From contig NZ_MDCB01000003.1 in the NCBI RefSeq assembly GCF_002939705.1, forward strand, positions 284,802 to 348,801: a stretch of DNA of 64,000 bases, in the 5' to 3' direction. The DNA is from Xanthomonas albilineans (GTDB taxonomy: Bacteria; Pseudomonadota; Gammaproteobacteria; Xanthomonadales; Xanthomonadaceae). Made by a program: the position numbers and the translations under genes. The notes below the pieces were generated by a model. The model worked only from the letters and a program-made list of their open reading frames with translations, was not told the origin of the DNA and ran no database searches. Every line of letters begins with the position of its first letter. Position 1 is the first letter of the stretch. This document shows, one piece after another, positions 1 to 9,324 of this stretch.

Positions 1-621
1 GACGGTCGAAGCCTTCTGCCCGATTGCCACGTACACGCACTTGATGCCGGTGGTCTTCTGGTTGATCACCGCGTCGATGGCCAGCGCGGTCTTGCCGGTC
101 TGACGATCGCCGATGAGCAACTCGCGCTGGCCGCGGCCGATCGGGATCATCGCATCGACCGACTTGTATCCGGTCTGCACCGGCTGATCCACCGACTTGC
201 GCCAGATCACGCCCGGCGCCACGCGCTCCACCGGCGCGGTCGCACGGGTGCCCAGCGGGCCCTTGCCGTCGATCGGCTCGCCCAGCGCGTTGACCACGCG
301 GCCCAGCAACTCCTTGCCCACCGGCACTTCCAGGATGCGGCCGGTGGTCTTGGCGATGTCGCCTTCGCGCAGGTTCTCGTAGTCGCCAAGCACCACGGCA
401 CCGACCGAGTCACGCTCCAGGTTCAGGGCCAGGGCATAGGTGTCGTTCGGCAGTTCGATCATTTCGCCCTGCATCACGTCGGCCAAGCCGAAGATGCGCA
501 CGATGCCGTCGGACACGCTGGTGACCGTGCCTTCGTTGCGCGACTCCGCGGCCAGCTTGACCTGCTCGATGCGGTTCTTGATCAGTTCGCTGATTTCGGA
601 GGGGTTGAGCGTGGTTGCCAT
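1..621 (-). CDS. atpA: ATP synthase F1 subunit alpha, N-terminal part (cut by window edge)
   Basis: This is the alpha subunit of the F1 catalytic head, which carries the regulatory nucleotide site and forms the alpha3beta3 ring on the cytoplasmic face of the membrane. The 207 visible residues hold the N-terminal beta-barrel domain (about 25-95) and the start of the nucleotide-binding domain, with the P-loop GDRQTGKT at about residues 171-178. The start ATG at 621 opens [10 protein letters not shown], the usual proteobacterial N-terminus. The gene lies last in the visible atpI-B-E-F-H-A series, in the canonical order; gamma, beta and epsilon genes would be expected beyond position 1. Only the edge truncation is unusual. 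The identification is certain from sequence and context. Confidence 0.98.
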   Translation of the reverse strand, partial: MATTLNPSEISELIKNRIEQVKLAAESRNEGTVTSVSDGIVRIFGLADVMQGEMIELPNDTYALALNLERDSVGAVVLGDYENLREGDIAKTTGRILEVPVGKELLGRVVNALGEPIDGKGPLGTRATAPVERVAPGVIWRKSVDQPVQTGYKSVDAMIPIGRGQRELLIGDRQTGKTALAIDAVINQKTTGIKCVYVAIGQKASTV

Positions 622-768
622 CTTGGTTTCCTTCGTATCGTCCATCGCACAGCGGCGAATGGCGACGTGTGGTTAGCTTTTTTGAGAATCGGGAATGGAG
701 AATCGGAAATCGCGCAGGGCATCGTCGCCAGGCCGGGTTGTCTCTTCTCTCTTCGCCATTCCCGGTTC

Positions 769-1296
769 TTAGTGGACCAATGCGGATTGCAGACGCGATA
801 GCTTGCCTTTCAACGAGCCATCGATGACCACATCGCCCGCGTCGATCACCGCACCGCCGATCAGCGAGGCGTCCACCATCGTGGCGATCTCGACCTCGCG
901 GCCGAAACGCTGCTGCAATGCCAGCTTCAACGAGGCCACTTCCGCATCGCTCAGGGCGGCGGCGGAAGTCACGTTGGCCTTGACCACGCGCTCGGCGTCG
1001 GCACGCAACTGATCGTACAGCCCGGCGATCTCCGGCAGCAGCGGCAGGCGCTGACCTTCCGCCAGCAGGCTCAGAAAGCGCCGATACTGCTCGTCGGCCT
1101 GCTCCGGCGCGAGCAGCGTCACCGCCTGTTCGCGCTGCAACTGCGGGTTGTGCAACAACGCGGCCACGCGTGGATCGGCCGCGACCTGGGCGGAGAACGC
1201 CAGCGCCTGCGACCACGGCACGAGCTTGCCGGCATCGCTCGCCGCAGCGAACGCGGCACGGGCGTAGGGACGTGCAAGTGTGAGGGACTGACTCAT
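769..1296 (-). CDS. atpH: ATP synthase F1 subunit delta
   Basis: The delta subunit (175 aa) sits on top of F1 and ties the alpha3beta3 head to the b-subunit stalk. The start at 1296 ([10 protein letters not shown]) gives the family's typical N-terminus, YARAAFAAA, and lies one base downstream of the atpF stop, so translational coupling is likely. A longer in-frame extension upstream would overlap atpF and is rejected. The length agrees with the OSCP/delta family. The C-terminal part carries the family-like stretch [16 protein letters not shown]. It is part of the atp operon; the gap to atpA is about 147 bases. Confidence 0.97.
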   Translation of the reverse strand: MSQSLTLARPYARAAFAAASDAGKLVPWSQALAFSAQVAADPRVAALLHNPQLQREQAVTLLAPEQADEQYRRFLSLLAEGQRLPLLPEIAGLYDQLRADAERVVKANVTSAAALSDAEVASLKLALQQRFGREVEIATMVDASLIGGAVIDAGDVVIDGSLKGKLSRLQSALVH

Positions 1297-1297
1297 C

Positions 1298-1768
1298 TCA
1301 GAGCTCCGCCGCCAACGCGTCGAGCAGCGTCTTGTGCGCATTGGCATCGATTTCGCGCTTGAGCAGCTTTTCGGCACCGCTCACCGCCAGCAGCGAGACC
1401 TGGCGACGCAGGTCTTCGCGCGCACGATTGGCCGCCGCCTCGATCTCGGCCTGCGCCAGCTCCTTCTGCCGGTTGGCTTCGACAACCGCTTCGTGTCTGG
1501 CCGCCTCGACGATCTGGTTGGCACGCGCGTGGGCCTGGTCGATGATCTCGTTAGCTTTGCTGCGCGCGTCCTTCAACGCTTCGTTGACCTTTTCCTGCGC
1601 CTGCGCCAGATCCTTCTGACTGCGATCGGCCGCGGCAAGACCTTCGGCGATCTTCTGCTGACGCGCTTCGATGGCCTGCATCAGTGGCGGCCAGATCTTG
1701 GTCGCGACGATCCAGATCAGACCGGCGAAGGCCAGCGCCTGGGCAAAAAGGGTGAGACCGATATTCAT
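1298..1768 (-). CDS. atpF: ATP synthase F0 subunit b
   Basis: Subunit b (156 aa) is the peripheral stalk of ATP synthase. A single N-terminal transmembrane helix (about residues 5-27, [20 protein letters not shown]) is followed by a long charged, alanine-rich helix (about 35-140) that dimerises as a coiled coil and binds delta. Start [10 protein letters not shown] and length match the E. coli protein (156 aa). The stop lies one base before the atpH start. It is the fourth gene of the visible atp operon, and nothing in it looks abnormal. Confidence 0.98.
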   Translation of the reverse strand: MNIGLTLFAQALAFAGLIWIVATKIWPPLMQAIEARQQKIAEGLAAADRSQKDLAQAQEKVNEALKDARSKANEIIDQAHARANQIVEAARHEAVVEANRQKELAQAEIEAAANRAREDLRRQVSLLAVSGAEKLLKREIDANAHKTLLDALAAEL

Positions 1769-1882
1769 GGGGTACGCTCAACCAAAGATGACGTGGTGGG
1801 CGCGCCGCCAGCACGGCGACACGTCCGAACCTTCCTCCGCAACGGCGGCCGCCTGAGGCGACCGCGTGCCGGTGCGACGGGA

Positions 1883-2182
1883 TCAACCGACCTGCGGCAG
1901 ACGCGCGACGAACTCGCCGATCATCGGGTTGGCGATCGCGAACAGCAGACCGACCGCGACGCTGATGATGAACGCGGCGTCGATCAGGCCGGCGGTGATG
2001 AACATGCGGACCTGCAACACCGGGATCAATTCCGGCTGGCGCGCGGCCGACTCCAGGAACTTGCCGGCCATGATGGCCAAACCGAGGCCAGCACCCAGCG
2101 CGGCCAAGCCGATCATGATGCCGACGGCGAGGATGGTGGAGCTCTGGACTTGGGCGAGGTTGGTCAGAACGGCAAAGAACAT
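1883..2182 (-). CDS. atpE: ATP synthase F0 subunit c (proteolipid ring)
   Basis: Subunit c forms the proton-driven rotor ring. Two hydrophobic helices flank a polar loop with the RQPE signature ([10 protein letters not shown]). The second helix contains the proton-carrying acid in [10 protein letters not shown], equivalent to Asp61 of E. coli. I chose the ATG at 2182 (MFFAVLTN, 99 aa) because a GGAGA motif lies just upstream; an in-frame ATG six codons earlier would add six residues and destroy that spacing. The length is somewhat above the E. coli 79 aa, which fits gammaproteobacteria of this group. The gap to atpF is 114 bases. Confidence 0.96.
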   Translation of the reverse strand: MFFAVLTNLAQVQSSTILAVGIMIGLAALGAGLGLAIMAGKFLESAARQPELIPVLQVRMFITAGLIDAAFIISVAVGLLFAIANPMIGEFVARLPQVG

Positions 2183-2264
2183 GGTTTTCTCCAGGAACAA
2201 AGTTGCTTGAGGATGGTGAAGCGAACGAAGGGTTACAGAAACAGGTGAAACAGAAAACGAAACG

Positions 2265-3059
2265 TTAGTGGCTGTCTTCCGCCAGGCTCAGGTACACGAT
2301 GGACAGCATCATGAAAATGAACGCTTGCAACGGAATCACCAGCAGGTGGAACAGCATCCAACCGAAGCCGAACGCGCCGCCGGCCAACGCACCGAAGATG
2401 CCGGCACCGCCCAGCACCCAGATCAGCAGGAACACGATCTCGCCGCCAAACATGTTGCCGAACAATCGCATCCCCAGCGACACCGGCTTGCTCAGCCATT
2501 CGACGATGTTGAGAATCAGGTTGAACGGCAGCATCCACTTGCCGAACGGCGCCGTGAGGAATTCCTTGGCCATCCCGCCCACGCCCTTGGAGCGCAGCGA
2601 GAAGAACACCATCAGGAAGAACACACTGATCGACATGCCGAGCGTGGCATTGACGTCGGCCGTGGGCACCGGCTTCCAGTGATGCACGCCAGCCAACTCC
2701 AGCGGCTTGGCGATGAAGTCCGCCGGGATCAGCTTGATGAGGTTCATCATCAAGATCCAGAAAAACAGCGTGATCGCGATCGGCGTCACCAACTTGCTGG
2801 TGCCGTGGTAGGTGTCCTTGGCCTGACGGTCGACGAACTCCAGCATGATTTCCACGAACGCCTGCCACTTGCCCGGCACGCCAGCGGTGGCTTTGCGCGT
2901 GGCCATCCAGAAGGCAAACACCATCAGCAGGCCCATCAGCAACGACATCACCAGCGTGTCGATATGCAATTGCCAGAAACCGCCTTCCTGCACCTGGAAG
3001 GTGAGGTTCTTGAGGTGATGCTGGATGTAGGAGGTAGGGGTTGCTGCCTCGCCCGCCAT
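2265..3059 (-). CDS. atpB: ATP synthase F0 subunit a
   Basis: Subunit a (264 aa) provides the two proton half-channels beside the c-ring. Several hydrophobic helices are visible. The conserved arginine essential for rotation lies in [14 protein letters not shown] in the penultimate helix region, and the C-terminus reads [13 protein letters not shown] as in related bacteria. The start at 3059 ([10 protein letters not shown]) has an AGGA motif upstream; a longer reading frame that runs back into atpI is not the gene. Second gene of the operon, after atpI with a 26-base gap. Confidence 0.97.
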   Translation of the reverse strand: MAGEAATPTSYIQHHLKNLTFQVQEGGFWQLHIDTLVMSLLMGLLMVFAFWMATRKATAGVPGKWQAFVEIMLEFVDRQAKDTYHGTSKLVTPIAITLFFWILMMNLIKLIPADFIAKPLELAGVHHWKPVPTADVNATLGMSISVFFLMVFFSLRSKGVGGMAKEFLTAPFGKWMLPFNLILNIVEWLSKPVSLGMRLFGNMFGGEIVFLLIWVLGGAGIFGALAGGAFGFGWMLFHLLVIPLQAFIFMMLSIVYLSLAEDSH

Positions 3060-3085
3060 GAGTCCTGAGCCTTTTTTCGATTCGA

Positions 3086-3451
3086 TCAACGCCTGGCCAA
3101 AGCCAGAACCTGGAACATCAACCCGACGGCGATACCCGCCAACAGGGCCATAGGGGGCAACCGCCACCAGGCAAAACCCAGCGCCAGTACCGCGAACACC
3201 AACACCCATTTGAACACCATGGCCACGATCAACCGCGCCATCGCCGAACCCGCTGCCTGCACACCGCCACCGAGCGCCGTGCGTGCCGCCACCCCCCCCC
3301 CTGCCACAGTCGCCAGCCCGGTCACAGCGGCACCGATGGCGTATTTCATCCCCAGGCACGAAAACGCCAGGGACACCACAACCACCGCCACCAATGGGTA
3401 AATCGCTGCGCGCAGCATCAGCCGCCGACTCGCATCAACGGAGTTCAGCAC
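3086..3451 (-). CDS. atpI: ATP synthase assembly factor I
   Basis: AtpI (121 aa) is a small membrane protein encoded first in many atp operons. It is implicated in c-ring assembly and is not part of the mature enzyme. Four hydrophobic segments are visible, starting with RAAIYPLVAVVVVSLAF and ending with MALLAGIAVGLMFQVLALA. The coding strand contains a run of ten G (3292-3301 on the plus strand) encoding AGGGV; the frame is intact here, but such a tract is prone to slippage. The gene opens the atp operon, so the operon promoter should lie in 3452-3700 on the minus strand. Confidence 0.92.
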   Translation of the reverse strand: MLNSVDASRRLMLRAAIYPLVAVVVVSLAFSCLGMKYAIGAAVTGLATVAGGGVAARTALGGGVQAAGSAMARLIVAMVFKWVLVFAVLALGFAWWRLPPMALLAGIAVGLMFQVLALARR

Positions 3452-4010
3452 GGAAAAACCTGCAGTTGGTGGTGGATTGAGGACGTTTTGGCGTCCATCG
3501 AGACGCAGAATTATAGCAATGGGACAATTTGCCAGACAACCGCCATCGGCCCTTTACCGCCCCCGACATCAGCCACGGGCGGGGTGGAGCACCATAACAC
3601 GCAGAACGTGCGGTATCGGCCCCGGATTGTCGCAACGCAACAAGAATCTGCAGGGAACGTTTGATCGCACCTGCTGTCTATGACATAGGGACTGCGCTCA
3701 TCCTCGTCGTCACCAGCGCGCAGACCCACGGAGCCCCGGTCGCCCCGGGGCTCTTTTTCCTGCCCTTGTGCTTATCCTCTGCGCGGCAAGCGCGGCCACA
3801 TACTCCTGCGAATGGCGAGCACTTATCGCGGCACCACGACAACCGACCGACCTGAAGCAGTTAGACAACCAACTCACCCTTCGCTGCATGTTGCCTGTCG
3901 GCCGATGGTGCCGCCTTCTCATGCCGACGCAGCTTTCTTGCGCAGCGCGCGACCTGCCGATGGCTCCATGCGCCGTTTCAGCGCGATCAGGAAACGGCGC
4001 GGCCTGGCTG
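3452..4010. other. Intergenic region upstream of the atp operon and downstream of lpd
   Basis: No convincing protein-coding gene is seen in these 559 bases. The part near 3452-3600 should hold the minus-strand atp promoter. On the plus strand there is a strong terminator at 3731-3758 with no gene in front of it, which suggests a small RNA. I see nothing else recognisable between 3760 and 4010. Confidence 0.6.
3731..3758 (+). terminator. Strong intrinsic terminator, possibly ending a small RNA
   Basis: A nearly perfect GC hairpin (GAGCCCCGG, short loop, CCGGGGCTC) at 3731-3753 is followed directly by a run of five T. The T tract is only on the plus strand, so it terminates plus-strand transcription. 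No plus-strand gene precedes it, and both flanking genes are on the minus strand. A short non-coding transcript starting near 3690 is an inference only. Confidence 0.7.
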
Positions 4011-5810
4011 CTATTTCTTCTTCGGGATGTACAAATCGGTAATCGTGCCGTCGTAGATCTCCGCCGCCATCCCGACCGACTCGCTCAGGGTCGGATGCGC
4101 ATGGATGGTATGGCCGATATCCTCGACCTCGGCTCCCATCTCGATCGCCAGGCAGATTTCGGCCAGCAAGTCGCCGGCATGCACACCCACGATGGCGCCG
4201 CCAATGACCCGATGCGTCTGCTCGTCGAAGATCAACTTGGTGAAGCCCTCCGTGCGGCCGATGCCGATGGCGCGACCACTGGCTGCCCACGGGAACTTGG
4301 CCACGCCCACCTTCAGCCCCTTGGCCTTGGCTTCGGTCTCGGTGACCCCGACCCAGGCGACCTCCGGATTGGTATAGGCCACCGATGGGATCACCCGCGC
4401 CACCCACTCCTTCTTTTCACCGGCGGCCACTTCGGCGGCCAGCTTGCCTTCGTGGGTAGCCTTGTGCGCCAGCATCGGGTTCCCGACGATGTCGCCGATG
4501 GCGAAGATATGCGACACGTTGGTGCGCATTTGCCGATCGACCGGGATGAAACCGCGCTCGGTGACGTGGATGCCGGCCTTGTCGGCGCCGATTTTCTTGC
4601 CATTGGGCGCGCGCCCCACCGCGACCAACACACGGTCGTAGGTGGTCGCGGCCAATGCTGGCGCCGCCCCCGCCGCAGCGGCCTCGAACGTCACCGTGAT
4701 GCCTTTCTTCTCGGCCCTAACCGTCGCCGCCTTGGTCCCGAGGTGGATCTCCACCCCCTGCTGCTTCAGCCGGTCGGCCAGCGGCTTGACTAGGTCCTTG
4801 TCGGCACCCGGCATCAGTTGGTCCATGAACTCGACCACGCTAACCTTGCTGCCCAATGCGCTGTACACCGTGGCCATTTCCAGACCAATGATGCCGCCGC
4901 CGACCACCAGCAGGGTCTTGGGGATCTCCTGCAATTCCAGTGCGTCGGTGGAATCCATGACCCGCTTGTCGTCCCACGGGAAGTTCGGCAGCTTCACCGC
5001 CTGCGAGCCGGCGGCGACGACGCAATACTCGAAGCGCAGCAACTGGGTCTTGCCGTCGCTGCCGACGATCTCCAGCTCATTGGGCGAGACGAAACTGGCC
5101 ACGCCGGTGACAGTGCGGACCTTGCGCTGTTTGGCCATGCCAGCCAGGCCGCCGGTCAACTTGCCAACCACTTTTTCCTTGTACCCGCGCAACCGATCGA
5201 GGGTGATCTTGGGCGCGCCGAAATCCACGCCGAACTCGCCAGCATGCGCAACCTCATCGATCACCGCCGCCGCGTGCAGCAGCGCCTTGGAGGGGATACA
5301 ACCGACATTGAGGCAGACCCCGCCGAGGCTGGGATAGCGCTCGACCAGCACCGTGTCCAACCCCAGGTCGGCGGCCCGGAACGCGGCGGTGTAGCCACCA
5401 GGGCCGGCGCCGAGCACCACCATTTTGCAAGTGATATCGGCAGGCTTGCCGCTGGACATCGCTGGCGCCGACGGCTCGGCCGGGGCACGCTGCGAAGACG
5501 CCCGTGGCGGCGTGCTGGCAGGCGCCTCGGTTTTGCCGGCGGGCGTGGCTGCCGACGACGCGGCACTGGCCTGCTCGGCTTCCAACAGCGCGATCACTGA
5601 CCCTTCGGACAAGGTGTCGCCGAGCTTGACCTTCAATTCCTTGATCACGCCGGACGCCGGGGACGGCACCTCCAACGTGGCCTTGTCCGACTCCAGTGTC
5701 ACCAGGCCCTGATCCTTTTTCACCACATCGCCGACGGCGACCAGCACCTCGATGACCGGAACGTCGTGGTAATCGCCGATATCCGGGACTTTGACCTCAA
5801 TGACCGCCAT
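4011..5810 (-). CDS. lpdA: Dihydrolipoyl dehydrogenase (E3) with N-terminal lipoyl domain
   Basis: E3 of the pyruvate dehydrogenase complex reoxidises dihydrolipoamide and passes electrons through FAD to NAD+. The 599-aa protein is longer than ordinary E3 (about 475 aa) because it starts with a lipoyl domain (residues 1-80, lipoyl lysine K43 in ESDKATLEV) and an Ala/Pro linker (81-125). The FAD motif GAGPGG (about 134-139), the redox pair CLNVGC (C166/C171) and the C-terminal HAHPTLSE motif with the catalytic His are all present. The start at 5810 has AGGAGA upstream. It lies downstream of aceF on the same strand and is likely co-transcribed with it. The lipoyl-E3 fusion is known in Neisseria and Xanthomonas. 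Confidence 0.97.
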   Translation of the reverse strand: MAVIEVKVPDIGDYHDVPVIEVLVAVGDVVKKDQGLVTLESDKATLEVPSPASGVIKELKVKLGDTLSEGSVIALLEAEQASAASSAATPAGKTEAPASTPPRASSQRAPAEPSAPAMSSGKPADITCKMVVLGAGPGGYTAAFRAADLGLDTVLVERYPSLGGVCLNVGCIPSKALLHAAAVIDEVAHAGEFGVDFGAPKITLDRLRGYKEKVVGKLTGGLAGMAKQRKVRTVTGVASFVSPNELEIVGSDGKTQLLRFEYCVVAAGSQAVKLPNFPWDDKRVMDSTDALELQEIPKTLLVVGGGIIGLEMATVYSALGSKVSVVEFMDQLMPGADKDLVKPLADRLKQQGVEIHLGTKAATVRAEKKGITVTFEAAAAGAAPALAATTYDRVLVAVGRAPNGKKIGADKAGIHVTERGFIPVDRQMRTNVSHIFAIGDIVGNPMLAHKATHEGKLAAEVAAGEKKEWVARVIPSVAYTNPEVAWVGVTETEAKAKGLKVGVAKFPWAASGRAIGIGRTEGFTKLIFDEQTHRVIGGAIVGVHAGDLLAEICLAIEMGAEVEDIGHTIHAHPTLSESVGMAAEIYDGTITDLYIPKKK

Positions 5811-5943
5811 GCAGCTTCTCCTGTGACCCACCGGCACAGCGATGGGCATTTGCAGTTCGTCGGCACGCACCGCGCTTGAGCGCGGCGCACGCAGGTAAGG
5901 GGGAGCGGACGCCGCGGCAAGCGCGGCGCCGGCGCAGCTAGCG

Positions 5944-7638
5944 TTACAGCAGCACGCGGCGCATGTCCGCCAGCACCTGGCTCAGATACGTGGTGAAGCG
6001 TGCGGCTGCGGCACCGTCGATGACCCGGTGGTCGTAGCTCAGCGACAGCGGCAGCAGCAATTTCGGCGCGAATTCCTTGCCGTTCCAGACCGGTTGAATC
6101 GACGATTTGGACACGCCCAGGATCGCCACTTCCGGCGCATTGACGATCGGAGTGAACGCGGTGCCGCCGATGCCACCGAGCGAGCTGATCGAGAAACAGC
6201 CGCCGCTCATCTCGGCCGGGCCGAGCTTGCCATCGCGGGCCTTCTTGGCCAGCTCGCCGCTCTCGCGTGCCAATTCGACCACACCCTTCTTGTCCACGTC
6301 GCGGATCACCGGCACCACCAATCCGTTCGGGGTATCGGCGGCAAAACCGATGTGGACGTATTTTTTCAGGGTCAGGTTCTCTCCACTGGCGTCCAGCGAA
6401 GCGTTGAAATCAGGGAACTGTCTCAGCGCCGCAGCGCTGGCCTTGAGCAGGAAGGCGAGCATGGTCAACTTGATGCCAGCCTTCTCGTTCTCCTTGTTCA
6501 GCAACACGCGCAGCGCTTCCAGATCGGTGATGTCGGCCTGCTCGAACTGGGTCACGTGCGGAATCATCGCCCAGTTGCGGGCAAGATTGGCACCAGAGAT
6601 CTTCTTGATCCGCGACAACGGCTTGACCTCGACTTCGCCGAATTTGGCGAAGTCCACCTTCGGCCACGGCAACAGGCTCAGGCCGTTGCCGCCGGCCGCC
6701 GCCCCGGCACCGACCGGGACGGCGCCGGACAGCGCCGCCTTGACGTAGCGCTGCACATCGTCCTTGCTGATGCGGCCGCCCTGCTCGGAACCACTGACCA
6801 GGGACAGATCCACTCCCAGCTCACGCGCGAACACCCGCACCGCCGGACTGGCATAGGGCACTTTTTGCGGCAGCACGCTGTCGGCATTGAATTCCACTGG
6901 TGGGCTGCTCTGCGTCGCGGCCGGCGCGGCGGCCCTGACCGGAGCCTGCGTGCCCGCTGCCGCCGGCACCGACGCACCGCCAGCGGCTTGAGCGCTGGGC
7001 TGCACCGCACCAGCGCCCGGCGCAGCGGCGGCGGCCACCTCGATCAGCGCCACCACCTTGCCTTGAGACAGGCTGTCGCCCACCTTGACCTTAAGCTCCT
7101 TGACGACACCGGCAAACGGCGAGGGCACTTCCATCGTCGCCTTGTCCGACTCCAGGGTGACCAGACTCTGGTCCTTCTTCACCATGTCACCGACCGCCAC
7201 CAGCACCTCGATCACCGGCACATCGCTGTAGTCGCCGATGTCCGGCACCCGCGCCTCGACCACCCCGCCCGCCGCGGCAGGTGCTGGCGTGGCCGTCTCC
7301 TGCTTGATGGGAGCAACCGGGGCGACGTCCTGCTTGGCCGGCGCGGGCGGCGCCTTGGCGGCGGCCGGGGCCGCAGGCGCGCTGGAAGCGCCCGCTGCGG
7401 CCACCTCGATCAGCGCCACGAGCTTGCCCTCGGACAGACTGTCGCCCACCTTGACCTTGACCTCTTTGACCACGCCAGCAAACGGCGAGGGCACTTCCAT
7501 GGTTGCCTTGTCCGACTCCAGGGTGACCAGGCTCTGATCCTTTTTCACCGTGTCGCCGACCGCCACCAGCACTTCGATTACCGGGACGTCGCTGTAGTCA
7601 CCGATATCGGGGACACGTGCTTCCTTGATTTCGGCCAT
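5944..7638 (-). CDS. aceF: Pyruvate dehydrogenase E2, dihydrolipoyl acetyltransferase
   Basis: E2 forms the core of the pyruvate dehydrogenase complex and transfers acetyl groups from lipoamide to CoA. The 564 residues show two near-identical lipoyl domains (about 1-80 and 123-203; lipoyl lysines near K44 and K166 in ESDKATMEV), Ala/Pro linkers, a peripheral-subunit binding domain (about 265-305, YASPAVRVFARELGVDL) and the catalytic domain, ending with SYDHRVIDG (His about 537, Asp about 541). The start at 7638 has GGAG upstream. It precedes lpd by 133 bases; the E1 gene aceE is not in the window. The lipoyl repeats are also similar at DNA level, so recombination could change their number. 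Confidence 0.97.
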   Translation of the reverse strand: MAEIKEARVPDIGDYSDVPVIEVLVAVGDTVKKDQSLVTLESDKATMEVPSPFAGVVKEVKVKVGDSLSEGKLVALIEVAAAGASSAPAAPAAAKAPPAPAKQDVAPVAPIKQETATPAPAAAGGVVEARVPDIGDYSDVPVIEVLVAVGDMVKKDQSLVTLESDKATMEVPSPFAGVVKELKVKVGDSLSQGKVVALIEVAAAAAPGAGAVQPSAQAAGGASVPAAAGTQAPVRAAAPAATQSSPPVEFNADSVLPQKVPYASPAVRVFARELGVDLSLVSGSEQGGRISKDDVQRYVKAALSGAVPVGAGAAAGGNGLSLLPWPKVDFAKFGEVEVKPLSRIKKISGANLARNWAMIPHVTQFEQADITDLEALRVLLNKENEKAGIKLTMLAFLLKASAAALRQFPDFNASLDASGENLTLKKYVHIGFAADTPNGLVVPVIRDVDKKGVVELARESGELAKKARDGKLGPAEMSGGCFSISSLGGIGGTAFTPIVNAPEVAILGVSKSSIQPVWNGKEFAPKLLLPLSLSYDHRVIDGAAAARFTTYLSQVLADMRRVLL

Positions 7639-7870
7639 GCGGGGAACTCCGGCAACTTTGATGAGTAGAAACCCCTATTGTGGCCGCATGCAGCCGCAGC
7701 GCCAACCATTGCCGGAGCAAAAACCATCATGGCACGCCTGCGGAGCGACGCAAACAACGTCGACAATGGACTGTACGCTGGCGCATGTTGCGCCGATGCA
7801 CCGCGCGCGACGGCGCACTGCCTTCACAAGGGCATCTCTAGCATCCCCTCAGGTTCTTGTGAGGATGGTC

Positions 7871-8602
7871 ATGCGGGTCCTAGTGCTGTTGATGTCGCTG
7901 GCGATGCCCTTGGTCGCCTGGTTTTCGCAACGTGGCACGTTCGGCCCGAGCAACGGCGCGATCTCGGACGGCTACCCCACTCTGATCGTCGCCGCCGGCT
8001 ACGCCTTCGCGATCTGGGGCCTGATCTTCCTGCTCGACGTGGGCTTCGGCCTGTGGCAACTGACACCGCGACGCGACGGCACCCTGCCACGGGTGCGATG
8101 GCCGACGGCGCTGGGATTCGCGCTCACTGCGGCCTGGATGCCGGTGTTTTCGCAACAGCATTTCCTGCTGGCGCTGGCCGTGATCTGGGCCGCGCTGGGC
8201 AGCCTCGCGCTGGCGGCGCTGCGGCTGTCGCGTACGCGAGCTGCCGAACCCAGGCAGACGACGTGGGCGTGGCTGCCACTGTCGCTACATGCGGGCTGGC
8301 TCTCGCTGGCAGTTTTCCTGAACACCGCGCAGGTGATCGTGGCTTACCGCTGGCTGTCGACCACGCACATGTTGCCATGGAGCCTGGTGTTGCTCGCACT
8401 GGCCGCCGCACTGCTACTGAGCATGAACCATGCGATGCGCGGCAACCCGGTCTACGCCGCCGCCGCGCTGTGGGCGCTGGCGGCGGTCTACGTCAAGCAG
8501 ATCGGCAGCCCCCTGGATGGGGCTTACAGCGCGGCCTGGGCAGCACTGGCACTGGCGGCGGCACTGCTGGCACAGACGCTGTGGTTGCGCGCGCGGCGCT
8601 GA
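7871..8602 (+). CDS. Multi-pass membrane protein, possibly TspO/MBR-like
   Basis: A 243-aa, Trp- and Leu-rich protein with about seven hydrophobic segments. The first part (MPLVAWFSQRGTFGPSNGAI, then YAFAIWGLIFLLDVGFGLW) resembles tryptophan-rich sensory protein (TspO/MBR) relatives annotated in xanthomonads, but the assignment is a guess. I chose ATG 7871 because GAGGA lies 6-7 bases upstream; another ATG sits two codons earlier. It stops three bases before the convergent glycosylase gene. No ligand can be read from the sequence. Confidence is high that it is a gene, low for function. Confidence 0.75.
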   Translation: MRVLVLLMSLAMPLVAWFSQRGTFGPSNGAISDGYPTLIVAAGYAFAIWGLIFLLDVGFGLWQLTPRRDGTLPRVRWPTALGFALTAAWMPVFSQQHFLLALAVIWAALGSLALAALRLSRTRAAEPRQTTWAWLPLSLHAGWLSLAVFLNTAQVIVAYRWLSTTHMLPWSLVLLALAAALLLSMNHAMRGNPVYAAAALWALAAVYVKQIGSPLDGAYSAAWAALALAAALLAQTLWLRARR

Positions 8603-8605
8603 TGT

Positions 8606-9172
8606 TCAGCGCGACGCCGGCGGCAACATCAGCCACGACTGCAGCGGCATCCACGCTTGCAGCAAGCGCGGCAGGGCAAAACCCGCATTGGCCGGGCTGG
8701 TGGACGGCAATCTCAACAGGTGCAACGGTGGATCGCGTGGCAACAACTGCGGGTGCACGAAACGGGCGAACGCCTGCGCTGCGGCAGCTCCGTTGCAGGC
8801 AATCGCACGTAACTGCCGCAACTGCGCGATGCGCTGAGGCAAAGGATTGGGGACTTCGCTGCCGCGCACGATCGCCGCGTCCAGGCTGCCATGGCGCTGG
8901 CATTGACCGATCACGTCCCACAGACCAATGCCAGCCAGGTGCAGCGCGCGCAGGCGCTGCACGTCGTCCAGGGCCGGATCGAAACCGCACAGCGCCGCCA
9001 TCAGAGGCCAGAACCGATTGCGCGGATGCGCGTAGTAGCGCGCCTGTTGCAAGGAAGCCGCACCAGGCATCGAGCCAAGCACGAGCACCCGACAATCGTC
9101 GCGGATCTGCGCAGGCAAGCCCTGCAATAATGGCAAAACCTTCACATCATCTTCACATAATTGAACACTCAT
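8606..9172 (-). CDS. DNA-deoxyinosine glycosylase (uracil-DNA glycosylase superfamily)
   Basis: A 188-aa protein of the hypoxanthine-DNA glycosylase family, which removes deaminated adenine from DNA to begin base-excision repair. The motif GSMPGAASLQQARYYAHPRN (about residues 33-52) corresponds to the first conserved motif of the UDG superfamily in this branch, with Asn and Phe following (RNRFWPLM). LRLPSTSPANAG near the C-terminus matches the second motif. Length agrees with the family (about 160-190 aa). It is encoded convergently with the membrane protein upstream and divergently from the OmpW-like gene. No operon partner is seen. Confidence 0.85.
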   Translation of the reverse strand: MSVQLCEDDVKVLPLLQGLPAQIRDDCRVLVLGSMPGAASLQQARYYAHPRNRFWPLMAALCGFDPALDDVQRLRALHLAGIGLWDVIGQCQRHGSLDAAIVRGSEVPNPLPQRIAQLRQLRAIACNGAAAAQAFARFVHPQLLPRDPPLHLLRLPSTSPANAGFALPRLLQAWMPLQSWLMLPPASR

Positions 9173-9324
9173 AAGTCTTAAAACCTCGTTATTTGAGGCG
9201 TCGCAGGGACGTGCCTGAACGTCATCCGCACTCGCCCGACCAGGGTCGGCGAGGATTCATCTTTCCATCGATACGGTGTCCCCGCCCACTTCCCGTGGCC
9301 AACAAGAAAAATGAGGAGATTCCC

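Noticed and set aside
6028..7668. A plus-strand open frame of 546 codons opposite aceF
   Set aside because: It is antisense to a certain gene, its protein is rich in His, Arg and Gln with no family resemblance, and it is explained by GC-rich third positions.
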